Origin: Epiperipatus broadwayi
Taxonomy: Eukaryota; Onychophora; Udeonychophora; Euonychophora; Peripatidae
Reading direction: 5' to 3'
Assembly (NCBI GenBank): GCA_028023455.1
Contig: JAQFVV010013311.1
Coordinates: 62,001 to 126,000, forward strand
Length of the DNA stretch: 64,000 nucleotides
Shown piece after piece: positions 1 through 10,971 of the stretch. The position numbers were made by a program, and so were the translations under genes. Under the pieces are notes generated by a model that ran no database searches, was not told the origin of the DNA, and saw only the letters and a program-made list of their open reading frames with translations. Within the stretch, counting starts at the first letter, position 1. Each line of letters opens with the position of its first letter.

Positions 1-598
1 CGTCATCTCTCACAAGAAATGGATCTTGTATAAATTTGGATCTTCCTCGCGAAGGAAACAAGCACGAACAAAGGAAAGTATAAATTTATAAATGAAATAT
101 AAACTGTTAATTTTAAAATCTTCGAACTTTATCTGTCTTTAAATGAATAATAGACTTTCTCTCTCAAGCAAACCTGAACTTTATTTCTATAAACTCTTAT
201 TTAAAGTCTTAAACGTAATCTCTTTAAAAAAAAATGTATTGTATTTTTTTTATTCATGCTTAATTAATATCTGTTTGTAATAGGGTAGGGGTTTGCGATT
301 GCAAACTTAAATTTAAAAATAGAAACACCTCGTTATTTGTGCATTATTAAATTTTAAAAATAGGTTAAAATAGTATTTCTGGAAAGAAAATAAGTTAAAT
401 ATAATGCTCATTTTAAAACTATAAACTAAATATTTTTTGTTTTGAATTACATTAATAAAATGATTTAAATGTTAGTTGAGTATAGATGGCTGCTAGACTA
501 GTTTAAATATGTTACTTTTAAAGAGGGTTTTGATTTCGGACTATTTGTTTCGTAGTTGTGTTAATGCTGGTGGAGAGATATATGGACGTTTATATCAA
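1..598. other. AT-rich sequence, no gene seen
   Basis: No reading frame, RNA gene or element end could be supported here. The stretch is AT-rich, with several stops in every frame. It may be the upstream part of the LTR4-type copy whose 3' end is recognised at 1932-2080, but I could not align it to the other LTR4 copies by eye. Confidence 0.5.
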
Positions 599-1455
599 TG
601 TAATGTGAAGTATGTAGCACCTAGGTCGACGAGTCCAACTGAATGCATGACCCCAAAGAGGTAGTCATATCATTGAAAATGAACGCAGACATATTTCCTG
701 CGCCATTGACCCATTCCAGCTCTATGGATTGAGAAGATAAGTCGGCAAGATAAGACCGCTCTCCCATCCATACGTAGCGTGTTCTCTTTGTATTACTGTG
801 CTATGTATTAGTATTGCATTATATCTGCAAGTAAAGTTAAAAGTACAGCATTATAATATATCAGCAAGTAATAGAAAGTTAAATACTTTAATGTACATGT
901 CTAAAGATAAGAAAAGAGATAAGCATTTCCAGTTTTATCCCGCCCCCTCCTCTGCGTGGGAAACGCACGAACCTCAGAGAAATAGTTTGGAACGCGGACC
1001 CGAAGCAAGACAAGGCTATCCCAGACTCCTGTGCATGAATGAGAAGAGCAGTATTTAAGGCCCAGTGAGAACCAAGAAAATTGTCACGAGATAGCAGTGT
1101 AACCAGAAGACAGCATGCCGGCTGAAATCAGAACTCATGATCCAGTGAACTCCGCCACTGAAGGTGCCAAAGTGGAACTAGGGATTTATAGAGGCCATCT
1201 GTGCTTTATTATTATTTGTCATAAGCCACAAGGCCAGATTATGTAAGCATATTATTAATATATTAAATTTGTTGTAATCGTAAGGTGTATATTAAATTAT
1301 TAGTAAGAATATATATGTAACCTAAATACGCTAATGTCAGTTGTTGTAAATATGTTAATATCATTTTGTTGTAAATAAATATTTATCATTATTAATTATC
1401 AGTAGTTGAAATTATTTAGTTCGTGTGATTATAAGTAGTGGGGGAGAATATTACA
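599..1455 (+). mobile_element. putative solo LTR, unassigned family
   Basis: The segment starts TGTAATGTGAAG and ends GGGGAGAATATTACA, giving the TGT...ACA ends usual for LTRs. It is clearly less AT-rich than its surroundings. Between the ends there is a TATA-like GTATTTAAGG near 1051 and an AATAAA near 1373, in the order expected of an LTR promoter followed by a poly(A) signal. A short reading frame at 798-1058 lies inside and looks accidental. No clear target duplication was found (flanks ATCAA and ATTAC), and there is no second copy in the window, so the assignment rests on end structure and signal order only. Confidence 0.4.
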
Positions 1456-1931
1456 ATTACATACATGATTCCTTTGCCAGATAGAAGCACTTTCCTATAC
1501 TGTTTGAAGCTCATGATTTCTCCAATAATATCACGTTCAGACGCACATTCCTGGTGGCGTGATTCGATGCTAACCTGTTCATATTGCATTGGTTGCTGAT
1601 ATATATCTGGAAGCGAGCATTGGTGTGGCTGCGGATTTTTTAGCCCGGAATCAAATGTTTGAAAGTCTTTTAGGTGCGTGGTCTGGGTAGCTCATCTATA
1701 CTCAACACTTCTAAGATTAAGAATAAAAGTTAAAAACAAATAAAATAATAACTAATGAAAGAGAATAAAACAACTTTCTTTTGTTATAAAAATTATTTTT
1801 TTAAGTTTGTGCGTTATTTATTATATACGTAAATAAAATCATTTTTTGTGTTATTAATACTGACAGTGATTGCCTTTATTATTATTTATTATTAAAAATA
1901 TATTTTACTAAATATATAAGTTTCTGTGTCT
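1456..1931. other. intergenic, unassigned
   Basis: No gene seen. The sequence becomes very AT-rich after 1700 and leads directly into an LTR4-like 3' end, so it may be LTR4 sequence too diverged to recognise. Confidence 0.4.
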
Positions 1932-2080
1932 ACTTGAGCTAGTGACTAGGGCTGACGACCGTGATCTTAACAGCACGTATCTGTCGACTTTATAAATTTT
2001 CTAGGTTCAAAGTAGCCTAGTGGCGCTCTGTCAGCAGATGCGGTAAGACTGGATATTTTAGCAACATCACTGACCGTTGT
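1932..2080 (+). mobile_element. LTR4-family fragment, 3' end
   Basis: Read forward, this matches the reverse complement of the left ends of the LTR4 copies at 34120 and 46060. Shared words in the same order are GAGCTAGTGA, GATCTTAACAGCA, TTTATAAATTTT, CTAGG followed by TCAAA, then a TGGCGC motif and a GCAGAT motif. It ends GACCGTTGT, compared with the CCGTTATA-like end of the other copies. Immediately after it comes AATGTATAATAG, a known interior sequence of the array monomer, so this is an insertion junction. Confidence 0.55.
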
Positions 2081-3100
2081 AATGTATAATAGAGTAAAAT
2101 CTTAGTTCTCACCTGGCGTTGATTAGATCTATTTATAAGCAAGTTTACACCTGAAGCTATATTTTATTTCAATTTAAGAATAAAGCTGAGAATGCTTTTC
2201 CCTCTTTTAAAATATTAATAATTTACACCTCCTTCAATCTATAATAAAGGAAAGAAGTAAATGAAAAATTATACATAAAAAAAAAAGACCTTAACTAAAG
2301 ATCAATTAAGAGTCCATAAGGAAAATGTCCTGAAAAGAGTATAAATATTCTTATTAATCCTTTTCATGTTTCTGATGGTGGGGTTTGAGTATTCTGGAAT
2401 GAACATGATGGGGCCAGAATTCCTCTCTCCTCTTCATATGGCATGCTGCTTGGAATGTTGAGTTGCTTTGCATTTTAAATTGTAAAGTTGGTGTTGTTCA
2501 CAGCATAGATGAGTAAATGCTATGTGGAATTAAATTTGGTTTTGGCTGTTATAGCTCCATGGGTGATGACTTTCTTCCTCCATTGTAACTTCACACTTAG
2601 CAATCCTTAGTTATATGTGTTTCTACCAATGTATTTAATAAAAGTTACTGAGTTAATTAACAAGCAAGATATTTGCTGTTAGATATTTCAAGTAAACATG
2701 AAAATACTCTGGAAAGATTGAATAATTTAAAGCTGTTTTTGCGTTTTTAATTTAGAATACCTTAGTTGGCTAGGTTTGAATTCATATGCCTTTAATTTAG
2801 CTTTCAGCCATATCGTATGAGCTATTTTTATTTAATGTTTTTACTTTGATGGCAACAGACTTTTCTGTTCGAACTGCAAGTTCGATTTTTCTGTTCAAAA
2901 TTTGTACATTGGTTAGTAGATGAGAGGTGTTGGTTTGATTTTTGAAAAGGTTGTTTGTTTATATCTTTACTAATCACCAAAATGAGGCTATTCTAATTGG
3001 ACGTGGATTTGATGTTTTCAAACAGCAGGTTCGAGCTCATGCATTCGATTAATTATTTATATTTGGTAAAGTTCATATATATATATATATATATATATAT
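2081..3100 (+). repeat. array monomer 1, left part (GTGG site empty)
   Basis: First recognisable part of the 3.3-3.6 kb monomer. It contains the phrases CACCTGG..GATTAGATCTA, AGAGTCCATAAGGAAAATGTCC and TTCATGTTTCTGATGGTGGGG, then the empty LTR2 target (GTGG near 2378) followed by TTTGAGTATTCTGG. Next comes the hairpin TTCGAACTGCAAGTTCGA near 2867. It ends in (TA)n at 3075-3100, where LTR1 is inserted. The same order of phrases recurs near 19.7, 23.3, 27.7, 42.0 and 45.3 kb. Confidence 0.75.
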
Positions 3101-4783
3101 TGTGATGATCGCACATACTGTGATCACACATATAGATATTTAACATCTAAAGAATATTAAATATTGTGTTTGGAATACTAAAAAGTGAGTTAAAAAAATT
3201 ATAAACAAAGAAATGTTTTAATTAAGAAAAGAGAGGGAATTAGAATCGAAAAGATTCTTATCTTTTACCCTCCAATGTCAAGATTTTGAGAGATGAAAAA
3301 TAAGTAAAGTTAGAAATATTGAAATTGTATATTAGAAAATTAATAGTGGTAAAGAAATATAAATGAAAGACAAACTAAAATATGATGTATAAGAAAAGTA
3401 AAGTTTAATAGTGGTAAAGAAATATAAATGAAAGACAAACTAAAATATGATGTATAAGAAAAGTAAAGTTTGAAGAGTTTAAATAAGAGTAAAATAGAAA
3501 GTTTAAAACATGACCAAAAGATAAGGATCTGTGTCATAAAAGTACACATTTGACGATAAAACGAAATGCGTGTATGGAGTATATATGAAGTGTGATAAAG
3601 ACAGAAAAAATTAATGCTTGTCAAAATAAAAAAAAAAACATTTTATTAAAAATCTGTGTAATTAAAAGAAAAAAAAAGAAATAAATAAATGTACATAGTG
3701 CTACAAAATTATGTAAAGGCAAATCTATATAAATGGCCGAAGGCACATTCAGAAAAGGAAAGGTGTGAACAAAAGCGAAAACAAAAGATTGAAAAGACAA
3801 AGAACTGGGGAATTTTAATTAAAAGTATTATTAGTGAGTAGAGTGAGAGACTTCTGGTCAAGACGTTGGTGGAAATACTGCTCCGATAATAAGCAGCCAC
3901 AATTAACAAGATATGATTTCTAACATCAGTGACTCATCAAGAATGGCTGGCTAAGGGTCGTTGTGATCACCTGCCAATTCAAACTTCCTGTGCTCTAAAG
4001 GTTCCCGTCCACATGTAACAACTACTGACATAGCGCCTGCCGGAGGGTTCGTTTTGCCTGGTCCTTGATGTCCTAAATACGGAGGAGTTTCCACAACCAA
4101 AATCTAACCCAAGAGTGACCGTTCCCTACTAAAGAAGTGGAGAAATTCCACGTGGCAGTCAGCAAGACTTCAAGTTAATTCAGAGACTTAATAACCTAGA
4201 TAAATATGTATACTACATTTTATACTTCCATGTGCACATACCTTTAATTTAAATAATGGCCAAATTCGTACTTTGAATGATACAGACATTCTTTAACATT
4301 TTATATATACACGGAGTGAGGATTATAAATGTACAATCATTTATAGGATCTTTTTATTTTGTTTTTACTCGTAGCATTATAGCATATAATCTATTGTATT
4401 AAATATTTATTATTGATTTAAATCTGTTTCGTCTCGTTCTTCGCCACTCCAAAAAAGTAACATAGTCGTAGGGTTTGGGGAAATAATTATTACTCATTTT
4501 GAGTACTGAATTAACACGTGTAGCTGGTGGTGCAGTATTTTGATCCCATTAAAATTTATAAATATCCAAGTGCTGTAACTCTTTAAATCTTACAGCAGTC
4601 GGGAGACAGTGACCGGGAAAGATAACCTGGGGCTATACCAGTATAGTTATAGGTTTGGTCAAGTACGGGTTTCTGTCCGTATGTTCTCTCTGCTTGCGGT
4701 AGCGGAAAGTGGATGATCAAGAATTCCCCATTATATATAAATAAAAGGGAAGTTAAGCTTTCGATCGGCGTGTTTCCATTACA
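3101..4783 (+). repeat. LTR1 5' long terminal repeat
   Basis: Direct repeat of 8103-9787, differing by scattered substitutions and two main length changes. Here a 65-base segment is tandemly duplicated (3341-3405 and 3406-3470), while the 3' LTR has it once. The 3' LTR has an extra stretch of about 50 bases near 9330-9380. AATAAA occurs near the 3' end (about 4738). Small reading frames on the minus strand in both LTRs are accidental. Confidence 0.85.
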
Positions 4784-4787
4784 ATTT

Positions 4788-4805
4788 TGGGGGCCTGTCC
4801 GGGAT
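4788..4805 (+). promoter_or_regulatory. LTR1 primer binding site, tRNA-Pro type
   Basis: TGGGGGCCTGTCCGGGAT starts four bases after the LTR end. It differs at two positions from the tRNA-Pro primer binding site used by many gypsy-like elements and gammaretroviruses (TGGGGGCTCGTCCGGGAT), so priming by tRNA-Pro is inferred. Position and spacing are as expected. Confidence 0.8.
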
Positions 4806-5774
4806 TTCTATTGCTGTGCAGTCAGTGATCACATGTTGAATAAATTTTATAAAATAACGGAAATATTTTCTAAAAAAATAAATAAATAAATTAATATATG
4901 TGTTTTTAAAATATATAAAATTAGCGTTGTAAATCAGAGTGGTTAGAAGCGAAGACTAAATATTTTTTTCACTTTATAATACTTTATATATGTATTTTGA
5001 TGTCAAATGTGTACAAAGGATATAGAAGGAAGGGGAAAATTTTAATATTAAGAAAGTTTTGAAGTTCATTGTGATGTATTTAATATAAGACCAGAAGTAT
5101 TCAAATATAATCGTCACGAACAAAGAATTGATCATCTCGATGTAATTGCTGAGAACGAAATATAAATTGTGTCAGTCAAGTAGAAAAAAAAAGAATAAAA
5201 CAAAGTTTCATGAAAGTTTTAATGATAAATAATAAAAATAGTCGCATATATAAGTTAAGTTAAAGAAATATATATGTGTATGATTTTTTTTAAACAGCCG
5301 CAACCTTAAAGTGATCGAAAATTATAAACGTAATATTAGAAAATATATATCAGAAATGAGTACTGTTGGAAATACAGTCAAATAGAATGAATTTATTTAT
5401 ATATATCGTTAACAGAGAGGAACAAAGTATAGTATTTAAGTTAAGTTAAATTTAAAAAAATATATAAGTGCATCATTTAGTTAAGTATAGTGAGTAAAAG
5501 TTGCATAAGCAGGGGAAATATAGGACAATCATCAAGGTGGGACAGGCAGTCAAACGAATCTAAGGCAGGCAAACAAGATGGTGAACCAGAGTGCGGATGT
5601 TTAGGCTGGCTAGTGGTCTAAATACTAACTAACAGATAACAAAGAAATTAAATAGCTAATCAAAGTAAAAAGCAAAGAGTCAGTAGAAAGAAATTTTTTA
5701 CATAAATCTATCCAGAAGAGTTCAGTAAAATAATACTAATAAACACAGATCAAGGGTTAAATAAATTGATATCT
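4806..5774 (+). other. LTR1 leader, non-coding
   Basis: AT-rich 5' untranslated leader of nearly 1 kb between the primer binding site and gag. No reading frame of note. In retroelements this region carries packaging and dimerisation signals, but none can be identified here. Confidence 0.5.
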
Positions 5775-7037
5775 ATGTGTACAAGGTCCCAAGCTAAAAT
5801 GGACCTCCAAGAAAAGGAAGTAAGAGAAAGGGATGAAGATAAAGAGAGGGAAGTAAAAGATAAAATATACTATAGTGATATAATGGATATGCTAGTGCAA
5901 ATGAGGATGGAGAAACTGCAATTCATGAAAGAATATCTGGACAGAAAAGAGAAAATGATGGAAGAATGGCATGCACAGATAAAAATGGACAACAACAAAA
6001 GAATTACTGAAGCCATAGAAGAAATTAGAAATAACTTCACCCGGCAATCAGAGGCAAAGGACACAGGAAATGGACTTGACAGTGAAGTTAAGTGGGATGA
6101 ACAAAAAGGTATGGAGCCATATGTATATGATGAATTAGATAGGGCTGAGAGTATAGATAGAGAGTCAGCAGAGTTTGATCTGAGGGTAGATATAGGATGT
6201 CCAGAAAGGGGAATAAGAAAGTTAGAAAAAGAAGAGGAAGTGAAAGTGATAAGAGTAGAAGATAGTAGGATACTGACAAGCATGCAGGAGGATATAAGTC
6301 AGATAGCGAAGGCAGTAGAAAGGTTAAACACAAAATTTGAAGAGAGGATAAGTAGGTCAGTCAATAACAGTGCCAATACTGACGTAAAGGGCATAGGACC
6401 AAGAACCACTGGTGAATGTACAGATATGGGCTATGGGAGTCACATGGATTATCCTGCTGACTTCCACCAATTTCTAAAAATACAAGTTTTCGCTGGAGAT
6501 CCTGGAGAAAGCCCTATGAAGCACTTGGGAAGCCTAGAACGGTATTTCAAGTTTAATAGGATGAATGAGGAGGCCAAGATAGCGATTGCCTGCAGTCACT
6601 TGCAGGGCGAATCTCAAGTCTGGTGGAGCTCACTGTTCCAGAAACCCACCATGTTTGCAGGGTATCACAAGGCTTTGAGGACAAGTTATTGGAGTGAGGA
6701 ACTCCAAGAAGATATGCTGCATCGAATAACACAGGAGAAATGGAGACCAGGAGAATTGTTTACAACATTCTATCGTCATCAAGTGGCCAGGTTACGGATG
6801 ATGACAGCTAATCCATTATCTGAAATGCAAATAATTTGGATGATTAGGCATGGTTTCCCAAGAGATATTGAACAGATACTAATTAGTACAGAAAGGCAGA
6901 TGGTGGGCTGTGTGGCCGAGTTGCTAAGTGCATTGGATACCATCAGGACCAACCAGAAGGAGGATGGATATAAACCGAGACCACTTCCAAAAGAACCACT
7001 TACAATAAAAAATGGATGGGATCCTAGTGAAGGATGA
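5775..7037 (+). CDS. gag: Gag-like protein of LTR1
   Basis: Structural protein expected to form the particle of a gypsy-type retrotransposon. The frame is open from 5766, but that codon is TTG; the first ATG is at 5775 and gives about 420 residues beginning MCTRSQAKMD. The N-terminal third is highly charged and rich in E, K, R and M, with coiled-coil character. From about residue 230 comes a capsid-like domain of the retrotransposon gag type: a FAGDPGESP segment, then SLERYFKFN, ACSHLQGESQVWWSSLF (the usual L-x-G-x-A-x-x-W pattern) and a FTTFYRHQVARLR helix. No CCHC zinc knuckle follows, unlike most gypsy Gags. The frame has no internal stop over 1.2 kb although the area is AT-rich, which suggests recent activity or constraint. 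No pol frame is fused or downstream. Confidence 0.8.
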   Translation: MCTRSQAKMDLQEKEVRERDEDKEREVKDKIYYSDIMDMLVQMRMEKLQFMKEYLDRKEKMMEEWHAQIKMDNNKRITEAIEEIRNNFTRQSEAKDTGNGLDSEVKWDEQKGMEPYVYDELDRAESIDRESAEFDLRVDIGCPERGIRKLEKEEEVKVIRVEDSRILTSMQEDISQIAKAVERLNTKFEERISRSVNNSANTDVKGIGPRTTGECTDMGYGSHMDYPADFHQFLKIQVFAGDPGESPMKHLGSLERYFKFNRMNEEAKIAIACSHLQGESQVWWSSLFQKPTMFAGYHKALRTSYWSEELQEDMLHRITQEKWRPGELFTTFYRHQVARLRMMTANPLSEMQIIWMIRHGFPRDIEQILISTERQMVGCVAELLSALDTIRTNQKEDGYKPRPLPKEPLTIKNGWDPSEG

Positions 7038-7309
7038 TGGAAAGAAGACCAGAGATATTCTACAGAGTGGAACCCAAGGAGGCAGGAAAATGGACGAAAA
7101 AAGATTGGAGACTGAATGGAAGCGTCCATATGACAGAACTGAAGACCGAGGATGTTGGGATCAAAATCTGCATCCCAGAGGAGGCAGCGGTGAGGTCAAT
7201 AGAGAAAGGCAACCTCCAGATAAAATATAAACACCATCATAAAGAAAGGACGGATTCACTGATACCAGATTGGAAATGGAATTGGATCATGAAAAATGGA
7301 TTATGAAAT
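7034..7309 (+). CDS. small overlapping frame after gag (uncertain)
   Basis: An open frame of 90 codons overlaps the last codons of gag by a few bases in another frame (ATGATGG at 7034). It is charged (many K, E, W) and has no CCHC, DTG or reverse transcriptase motif. It could be the decayed start of the missing downstream protein reached by frameshift, or chance. A second frame over the same bases (7012-7230) is equally unremarkable. Confidence 0.25.
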
Positions 7310-8082
7310 TGGGAAATATTGATCATGAAAATATAAAGAAGAATGAGCCAGTAAATGGCCAAATAGTATAAAGGACTTTACCCAAACTAAGACAAATCAT
7401 CAGATAAATAATAGTGTGAGATCATAGATAGAGGCTGAAGGTGTGTAGGTATAGATATTTGTAGATGGATCTTAGCAGTATATGGTGAACCTTCTATGTT
7501 ATGCATTCATGGGTGTTCTGTGGTCACCAGATCTTATTAGATAGAGAAGATAGGGACAGAGATCCCATTCTCATAATGACTCACTGGATTAAGATTTCCA
7601 GTTAGATATTTGACAAATATCGTGAGTCAATGGATTAGAAACCAATGTATGGGGAAAGAACCCCTTATAAAAATACGAGCTATCAGTAAAATATTCTGAG
7701 CTCATGGATGAGCTGGATGAAAAGATGCCAGCCTCCCAACCCACTTCAGGATAGTGACCAGTGTTGTCACTTAGAGGATTATCGCTGTAAAATGTGAGGT
7801 ATGAACAGGTTTAATCGAGTCACAGAGATATCCTGTGGACTTGAACCTGTATATACAAGTACGAGGCAGAAATAAAACTCATGTATAGTTTATAGCAAGA
7901 TTAAATCGGTTTAGTAATACTGGTTGGGTCATCAGAATAGGGATGTAATTTGCCTGGTTGCCTTTCTAGGAATAATCTCATAACTAAGTCATAGGAGGAC
8001 ATAGATATGAGATGGTTCTAACAGTAGTTAGGAGCATCTAGCATTCAATACATTAAATTAAAAAATTTTAAGAAAAAATTTT
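7310..8082 (+). other. LTR1 internal region without coding capacity
   Basis: Sequence between gag and the polypurine tract. It is not strongly biased in composition and has many stops in all frames. No YxDD, protease or integrase pattern was found in forward translation. It takes the place of pol. Confidence 0.6.
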
Positions 8083-8102
8083 AAAGGAGGGGAACGGTGT
8101 AA
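8083..8102 (+). promoter_or_regulatory. LTR1 polypurine tract
   Basis: AAAGGAGGGGAAC followed by GGTGTAA lies directly before the 3' LTR and is the likely plus-strand primer. The purine run ends seven bases short of the LTR, which is slightly unusual. Confidence 0.7.
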
Positions 8103-9787
8103 TGTGATGATCGCACATACTGTGATCACACGCATAGATATTTAACATTTAAAGAATATTAAATATTGTGTTTGGAATACTAAAAAGTGAGTTTAAAAAA
8201 TTATAAACAAAGAAATGTTTTAATTAAGAAAAGAGAGGGAATTAGAATCGAAAAGATTCTTATCTTTTACCCTCCAATGTCAAGATTTTGAGAGATGAAA
8301 AATAAGTAAAGTTAGAAATATTGAAATTGTATATTAGAAAATTAATAGTGATAAAGAAATATAAATGAAAGACAAACTAAAATATGATGTATAAGAAAAG
8401 TAAAGTTTGAAGAGTTTAAATAAGAGTAAAATAGAAAGTTAAAAACATACCAAAAGATAAGGATCTGGGTCATAAAAGTACACATTTGATGATAAAACGA
8501 AATGCGTGTATGGAGTATATATGAAGTGTGATAAAGACAGAAAAAATTAATGCTTGTCAAAATAAAAAAAAAATTTTATTAAAAATCTGTGTAATTAAAA
8601 GAAAAAAAAAGAAATAAATAAATGTACATAGTGCTACTAAATTATGTAAAGGCAAATCTATATAAATGGCCGAAGGCACATTCAGAAAAGGAAAGGTGTG
8701 AACAAAAGCGAAAACAAAGGATCGAAAGAACAAAAAACTGGGAAATTTTAATTAAAAGTATTATTAGTGAGTAGAGTGAGAGACTTCTGGTCAAGACGTT
8801 GGTGGAAATACTGCTCCGATAATAAGCAGCCATAATTAACAAAATATGATTTCTAACATCAGTGACTCATCAAGAATGGCTGGCTAAGGGCCGTTGTGAT
8901 CACTTGCCGATTCAAACTTTCCCATGCTCTAAAGGTTCCCGTCTACATGTAACAACTACCAATGTAGCACCTGCCGGAGGGTTCGTTTTGCCTGGTCCTT
9001 GATGTCCTAAATACGGAGGAGTTTCCACAACCAAAATCTAACCCAAGAGTGACCGTTCCCTGCTAAAGAAATGGAGAAATTCCACGTGGCGGTCAGCAAG
9101 ACTTCAAGTTAATTCAGAGACTTAATAACCTAGGTATATATGACTACTACATTTTATACTTCCATGTGCACATACCTTTAATTTAAACAATGGCCAAATT
9201 CTTACTTTGAATGATACAGACATTCTTTAACGTTTTATATATACACGTAGTGAGGATTATAAATGTACAATCATTTATAGGATCTTTTTATTTTGTTTTT
9301 ACTCGTAGCATTATAGCATATAATCTGTTTTTTTTTGTGTGTAAATGATTTAAAGTATTTCTTTTATTGTATAATCTATTGTATTAAATATTTATTATTG
9401 ATTTAAATCTGTTTTGTCTCGTTCTTCGCCACTCCAAAAAAGTAACATAGTCATAGGGTTTGGGGAAATAATTATTACTCATTTTGAGTACTGAATTAAC
9501 ACGTGTAGCTGGTGGTGCAGTATTTTGATCCCATTAAAATTTATAAATATCCAAGTGCTGTAATCCTTTAAATCTTACAGCAGTTGGGAGACAGTGACCG
9601 GGAAAGATAACCTGGGGCTATACCAGTATAGTTATAGGTTCGGTCAAGTACGGATATAGATTCGTTTATGTCCGTATGTTCTCTCTGCTTGCGGTAGCGG
9701 AAAGTGGATGATCTTGAATTTTAAGAATTCCCCATTATATATAAATAAAAGGAAAGTTAAGCTTTCGATCATCGTGTTTCCGTTACA
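8103..9787 (+). repeat. LTR1 3' long terminal repeat
   Basis: Direct repeat of 3101-4783 (TGTGATGATC...GTTACA). It has a private insertion of about 50 bases near 9330-9380 that ends by repeating the words TATAATCT, consistent with a small local duplication. Downstream sequence (ATATATATGATAGATTAATAACAATAA) rejoins the array monomer. Confidence 0.85.
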
Positions 9788-10566
9788 ATTTATATATATG
9801 ATAGATTAATAACAATAAAAAATTGTTTGGTATTTCTTTCCTTTAAATATATTTTTTTAATTTCTTGCTATATTTCATATACATGATAGATTAGTGATAA
9901 TAAAAAAAAAAGTTTTTTATTTCTTTCTTTTAATACATTGTACAGGCTTAAACCTGCATTTATATATGTAATATATGCGGGATTCGAACTCAGACTTACA
10001 CACGACCCACTACTCTCAGTGCCATTCTTTCTTTTAAGTATTTATTTTTTAATTTCTTGCTGGATTCCTCCAGATTTCTCCACTTTTTCCTAAGTGCAAA
10101 GATGATTAGTGGTATCCATACATTATGTATAGTCACACTAGGTTGGCTTATGGGATTTTTTGTCATTGTGAGCAGCTATATGTATATAATACAACTTAAT
10201 CTAAAGATGCTAAAACGTCAGCAATCACAACTATGTTAATATTGATTTCATATAAATATAATAATGATTATTACCAATTATTTAGTAAGTTAGAAATTAT
10301 TAAACTATTTATAAATTAAATTTTCATTAAAAATCAATATATTTATTATTATTAAGGTTAAAAACATGGATTCCATTTCTCTTTTTTTTTACGTGTAATA
10401 TCTTAATAAATAAAAATAATTATTTTTACATTTCTTGATTTATTAATATCAGCATATAAAAATAATAATAAAAGACATATAAATAAAAAATACATTATTT
10501 ATCTGCAGATTTTTGATATTTTTAATCAAAGGTCTGGTTTTCATTTAAACTACATAAGTATATTAA

Positions 10567-10618
10567 GCGTTGGTTGCCTAGCGGTTAGTATAGCTGCCTT
10601 CCAAGCAACTGGCCCGGG
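10567..10618 (+). pseudogene. tRNA-Gly(TCC)-like fragment 1
   Basis: Matches the 5' two thirds of a eukaryotic tRNA-Gly(TCC): acceptor 5' strand GCGTTGG, D-arm with the box A core TAGCGGTTAG, and anticodon loop CTTCCAA with anticodon TCC. It breaks at GGCCCGGG, where the T-arm should begin, and runs into an inverted duplication. Not a functional tRNA. Confidence 0.7.
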
Positions 10619-10716
10619 ATATTAATAAATCAAGCATATACTAAAATAGAATTCCAAACTACAGTATATGCTTGATTTATTAATATCAGCATATACTGTA
10701 GTTTGGAATTCTATTT
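10618..10716. repeat. overlapping inverted repeats beside the tRNA-like fragment
   Basis: Two nested foldbacks. ATATTAATAAATCAAGCATA (from 10619) is inverted near 10665-10688. GAATTCCAAACTACAGTATA (from about 10650) is inverted near 10690-10712. Other monomers show only one copy of the TTATTAATATCAGCATAT phrase, so this looks like replication template switching. Confidence 0.7.
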
Positions 10717-10907
10717 GAAAATTAATGAATAAAAGTCTTTTGTGATATAGTTATAAATAAATCTTATGTTTAAATTATATAGAAATAATAAAAAATATTA
10801 AATTAACTACGACATATATATAAACAAAAAATACATTATTTATTTGCCGATTTTTGATATATTTAATCAAAGGTCTGGTTTTCATTTAAACTATATATGT
10901 ATGTCAA

Positions 10908-10971
10908 GCGTTGGTGGCCTAGCGGTTAGCATAGCTGCCTTCCAAGCAGCTGGCCCAGGTTCGCTTCCCGG
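10908..10971 (+). pseudogene. tRNA-Gly(TCC)-like sequence 2, lacks 3' acceptor strand
   Basis: GCGTTGG acceptor strand, D-arm GCCTAGCGGTTAGCA, anticodon stem GCTGC/GCAGC around CTTCCAA (anticodon TCC), and T-arm GGTTCGCTTCCCGG (box B-like). After CCCGG the sequence is AATACATTTG, which belongs to the monomer, in place of the pairing CCAACGC. The acceptor stem therefore cannot form. In the other monomers the same place reads plain AT-rich sequence. Confidence 0.8.

Larger units (their letters stand above)
3101..9787 (+). mobile_element. LTR1: complete gag-only LTR retrotransposon
   Basis: About 6.7 kb with two LTRs of about 1.68 kb, a primer binding site, one gag reading frame and a polypurine tract. 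The LTRs begin TGTGATGATC and end TTACA. The internal region is only 3.3 kb and shows no protease, reverse transcriptase, RNase H or integrase motifs, so the element is non-autonomous, like TR-GAG type elements, and would need a relative's pol. Empty counterparts of the insertion site (TTCATATATA...GATAGATTAATGACAATAA) exist near 20450, 28375 and 42715. The target duplication is not resolvable because the site is (TA)n; both LTRs are followed by ATTT, so the true 3' end could be a few bases beyond the ACA. Confidence 0.85.

Noticed and set aside
3340-3909. Minus-strand frames of 94 and 66 codons, repeated at 8342-8842
   Set aside because: They repeat only because they lie in the two LTRs of LTR1; hydrophobic low-complexity text with differing frames, so no evidence of coding.
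4788-4805. LTR1 as an endogenous gammaretrovirus because of its tRNA-Pro primer site
   Set aside because: Gag resembles the retrotransposon type, there is no env or pol, and tRNA-Pro priming also occurs in gypsy-like elements.
5870-6333. Minus-strand frames of 137 and 81 codons
   Set aside because: Shadows of the gag frame on the opposite strand.
3091-9800. A clear target duplication for LTR1
   Set aside because: Both flanks are (TA)n, so any four- or five-base match is uninformative.
10908-10971. A functional tRNA-Gly gene
   Set aside because: The 3' acceptor strand is missing, so the acceptor stem cannot form, and no terminator-like T-run follows closely.
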